Shown: piece after piece, positions 63,596 through 64,000 of the stretch
How positions within the stretch are numbered: the stretch's first letter is position 1
Layout of the letters: every line of letters begins with the position of its first letter
Assembly (NCBI GenBank): GCA_963781155.1
Contig: CAWAEC010000016.1
Location: 124,001 to 188,000, forward strand
Length of the DNA: 64,000 nt
DNA from: PALSA-693 sp963781155
GTDB lineage: Bacteria > Actinomycetota > Acidimicrobiia > Acidimicrobiales > Palsa-688
Direction of reading: 5' to 3'
Made by a program: the position numbers and the translations under genes
The notes under the pieces: model-generated
Told to the model about the DNA's origin: nothing
The model's input: only the letters and a program-made list of their open reading frames with translations
Database searches by the model: none

Positions 63596-63629
63596 AGCCC
63601 TCCCGGACCTTGCTTGGCGGGTGCGCCGA

Positions 63630-64000
63630 TCAGGCCCGCTTGATCGGCGCCAACGACAACGCCAGGTGCTTCTCCCCCACCGACGGAAAGTGCACCTTGG
63701 CCTCGGCCCGGTCCCCCTCCCCCTTGACCTCCAGTACGACGCCCTCCCCCCATTTGGCATGGACAACCGTCTCGCCCGTCGTGAGGCCGAGCGTCTCCGC
63801 GCCGGTCCCGTGGACCGGGCCGACCTTTCCCCTGCGGAGGGCTGCTTCGACGATGGCGTCCCTTCCGCTCCGGCTCGAGCCGGCCTGCCGGGTCGGAGGG
63901 CGCCAACCGTTTTCCGCGGGGCGCACCAGAGTCCCGGGGATCTCGCTGAGAAAACGACTGGGCGGGTTGTACTGGGTCTGTCCCCACAGGTTGCGGCACC
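63630..64000 (-). CDS. pcrA: C-terminal end of PcrA/UvrD-type DNA helicase
   Basis: The minus strand is open from the window edge to a TGA at 63630, giving 123 residues. LWGQTQYNPPSRFLSEIP is the conserved segment closing the helicase 2A/2B core of actinobacterial UvrD/PcrA. A basic linker follows, then the C-terminal Tudor-like domain (LTTGETVVHAKWGEGVVLEV; AKVHFPSVGEKHLALSLAPI), which contacts RNA polymerase in PcrA. The catalytic motifs lie outside the window. In M. tuberculosis uvrD1 likewise lies next to sucC-sucD. Confidence 0.88.
   Translation of the reverse strand, partial: CRNLWGQTQYNPPSRFLSEIPGTLVRPAENGWRPPTRQAGSSRSGRDAIVEAALRRGKVGPVHGTGAETLGLTTGETVVHAKWGEGVVLEVKGEGDRAEAKVHFPSVGEKHLALSLAPIKRA

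Noticed and set aside
1..64000. tRNA, rRNA, integrase, transposase or riboswitch
   Set aside because: I looked along both strands and recognised none; a covariance-model search would be needed to exclude small RNAs.

Overview
The window is GC-rich DNA from an actinobacterium. I cannot name a genus; an uncultured soil-type lineage would fit. The evidence is an F420-type LLM oxidoreductase, a SARP/BTAD regulator, large LuxR regulators, and housekeeping gene order. Both ends hold parts of a block conserved in Actinobacteria: a ChlI/MoxR-type ATPase, malate dehydrogenase, an LLM oxidoreductase and icd on the left (1-8.3 kb), and metF, purN-purH-folD, sucD-sucC and a pcrA/uvrD end on the right (54.7-64 kb). 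In Mycobacterium tuberculosis the uvrD1, sucC, sucD, LLM oxidoreductase, purN, purH and Mg-chelatase genes lie together, so the middle of this window looks like an insertion into that block.

The middle (about 11-54.6 kb) is dominated by an extracellular-type contractile injection system (eCIS), a phage-tail-like protein syringe. From 40 kb down to 24 kb on the minus strand it encodes a LuxR regulator, a DUF4255 cap protein, an AAA+ ATPase, sheath, inner tube, a tail assembly protein, a DUF6760-like protein, a large DUF4157 protein, a second tube-like protein with an N-terminal repeat array, a LysM protein, a VgrG-like spike, a gp25-like protein, baseplate J and tail protein I. A PAAR-like tip (DUF4280) is divergent at 40.3 kb. 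Below 24 kb lie a Lys/Ala-rich repeat protein, two paralogous cysteine-cluster proteins, an FG-GAP propeller, a small DUF4157 protein on the plus strand, a coiled-coil protein sharing its LQRxAGN motif, and a zinc-ribbon membrane protein. No capsid, terminase, integrase or T6SS membrane-complex gene is present.

The eCIS core is bracketed by surface and membrane genes. Two paralogous single-pass proteins with an N-terminal Ig-like region lie at 13.3-15.0 kb and 43.8-45.3 kb. The second sits directly downstream of a gene for an exported repeat protein of about 3,090 residues (45.3-54.6 kb). A propeller/PKD protein is translationally coupled to the first. Regulators include a 937-residue LuxR-type ATPase, a NarL-like protein and a 981-residue ATPase-SARP fusion. 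Together they suggest a regulated, possibly membrane-attached injection machine with its own accessory and candidate cargo proteins.

Many genes, above all the eCIS genes between 22 and 38 kb and also mdh, are readable only by switching frame one or more times. Protein similarity continues across each switch and I see no scattered nonsense codons, so sequencing or assembly indels are the most likely cause. Coordinates for these genes span the inferred whole gene.
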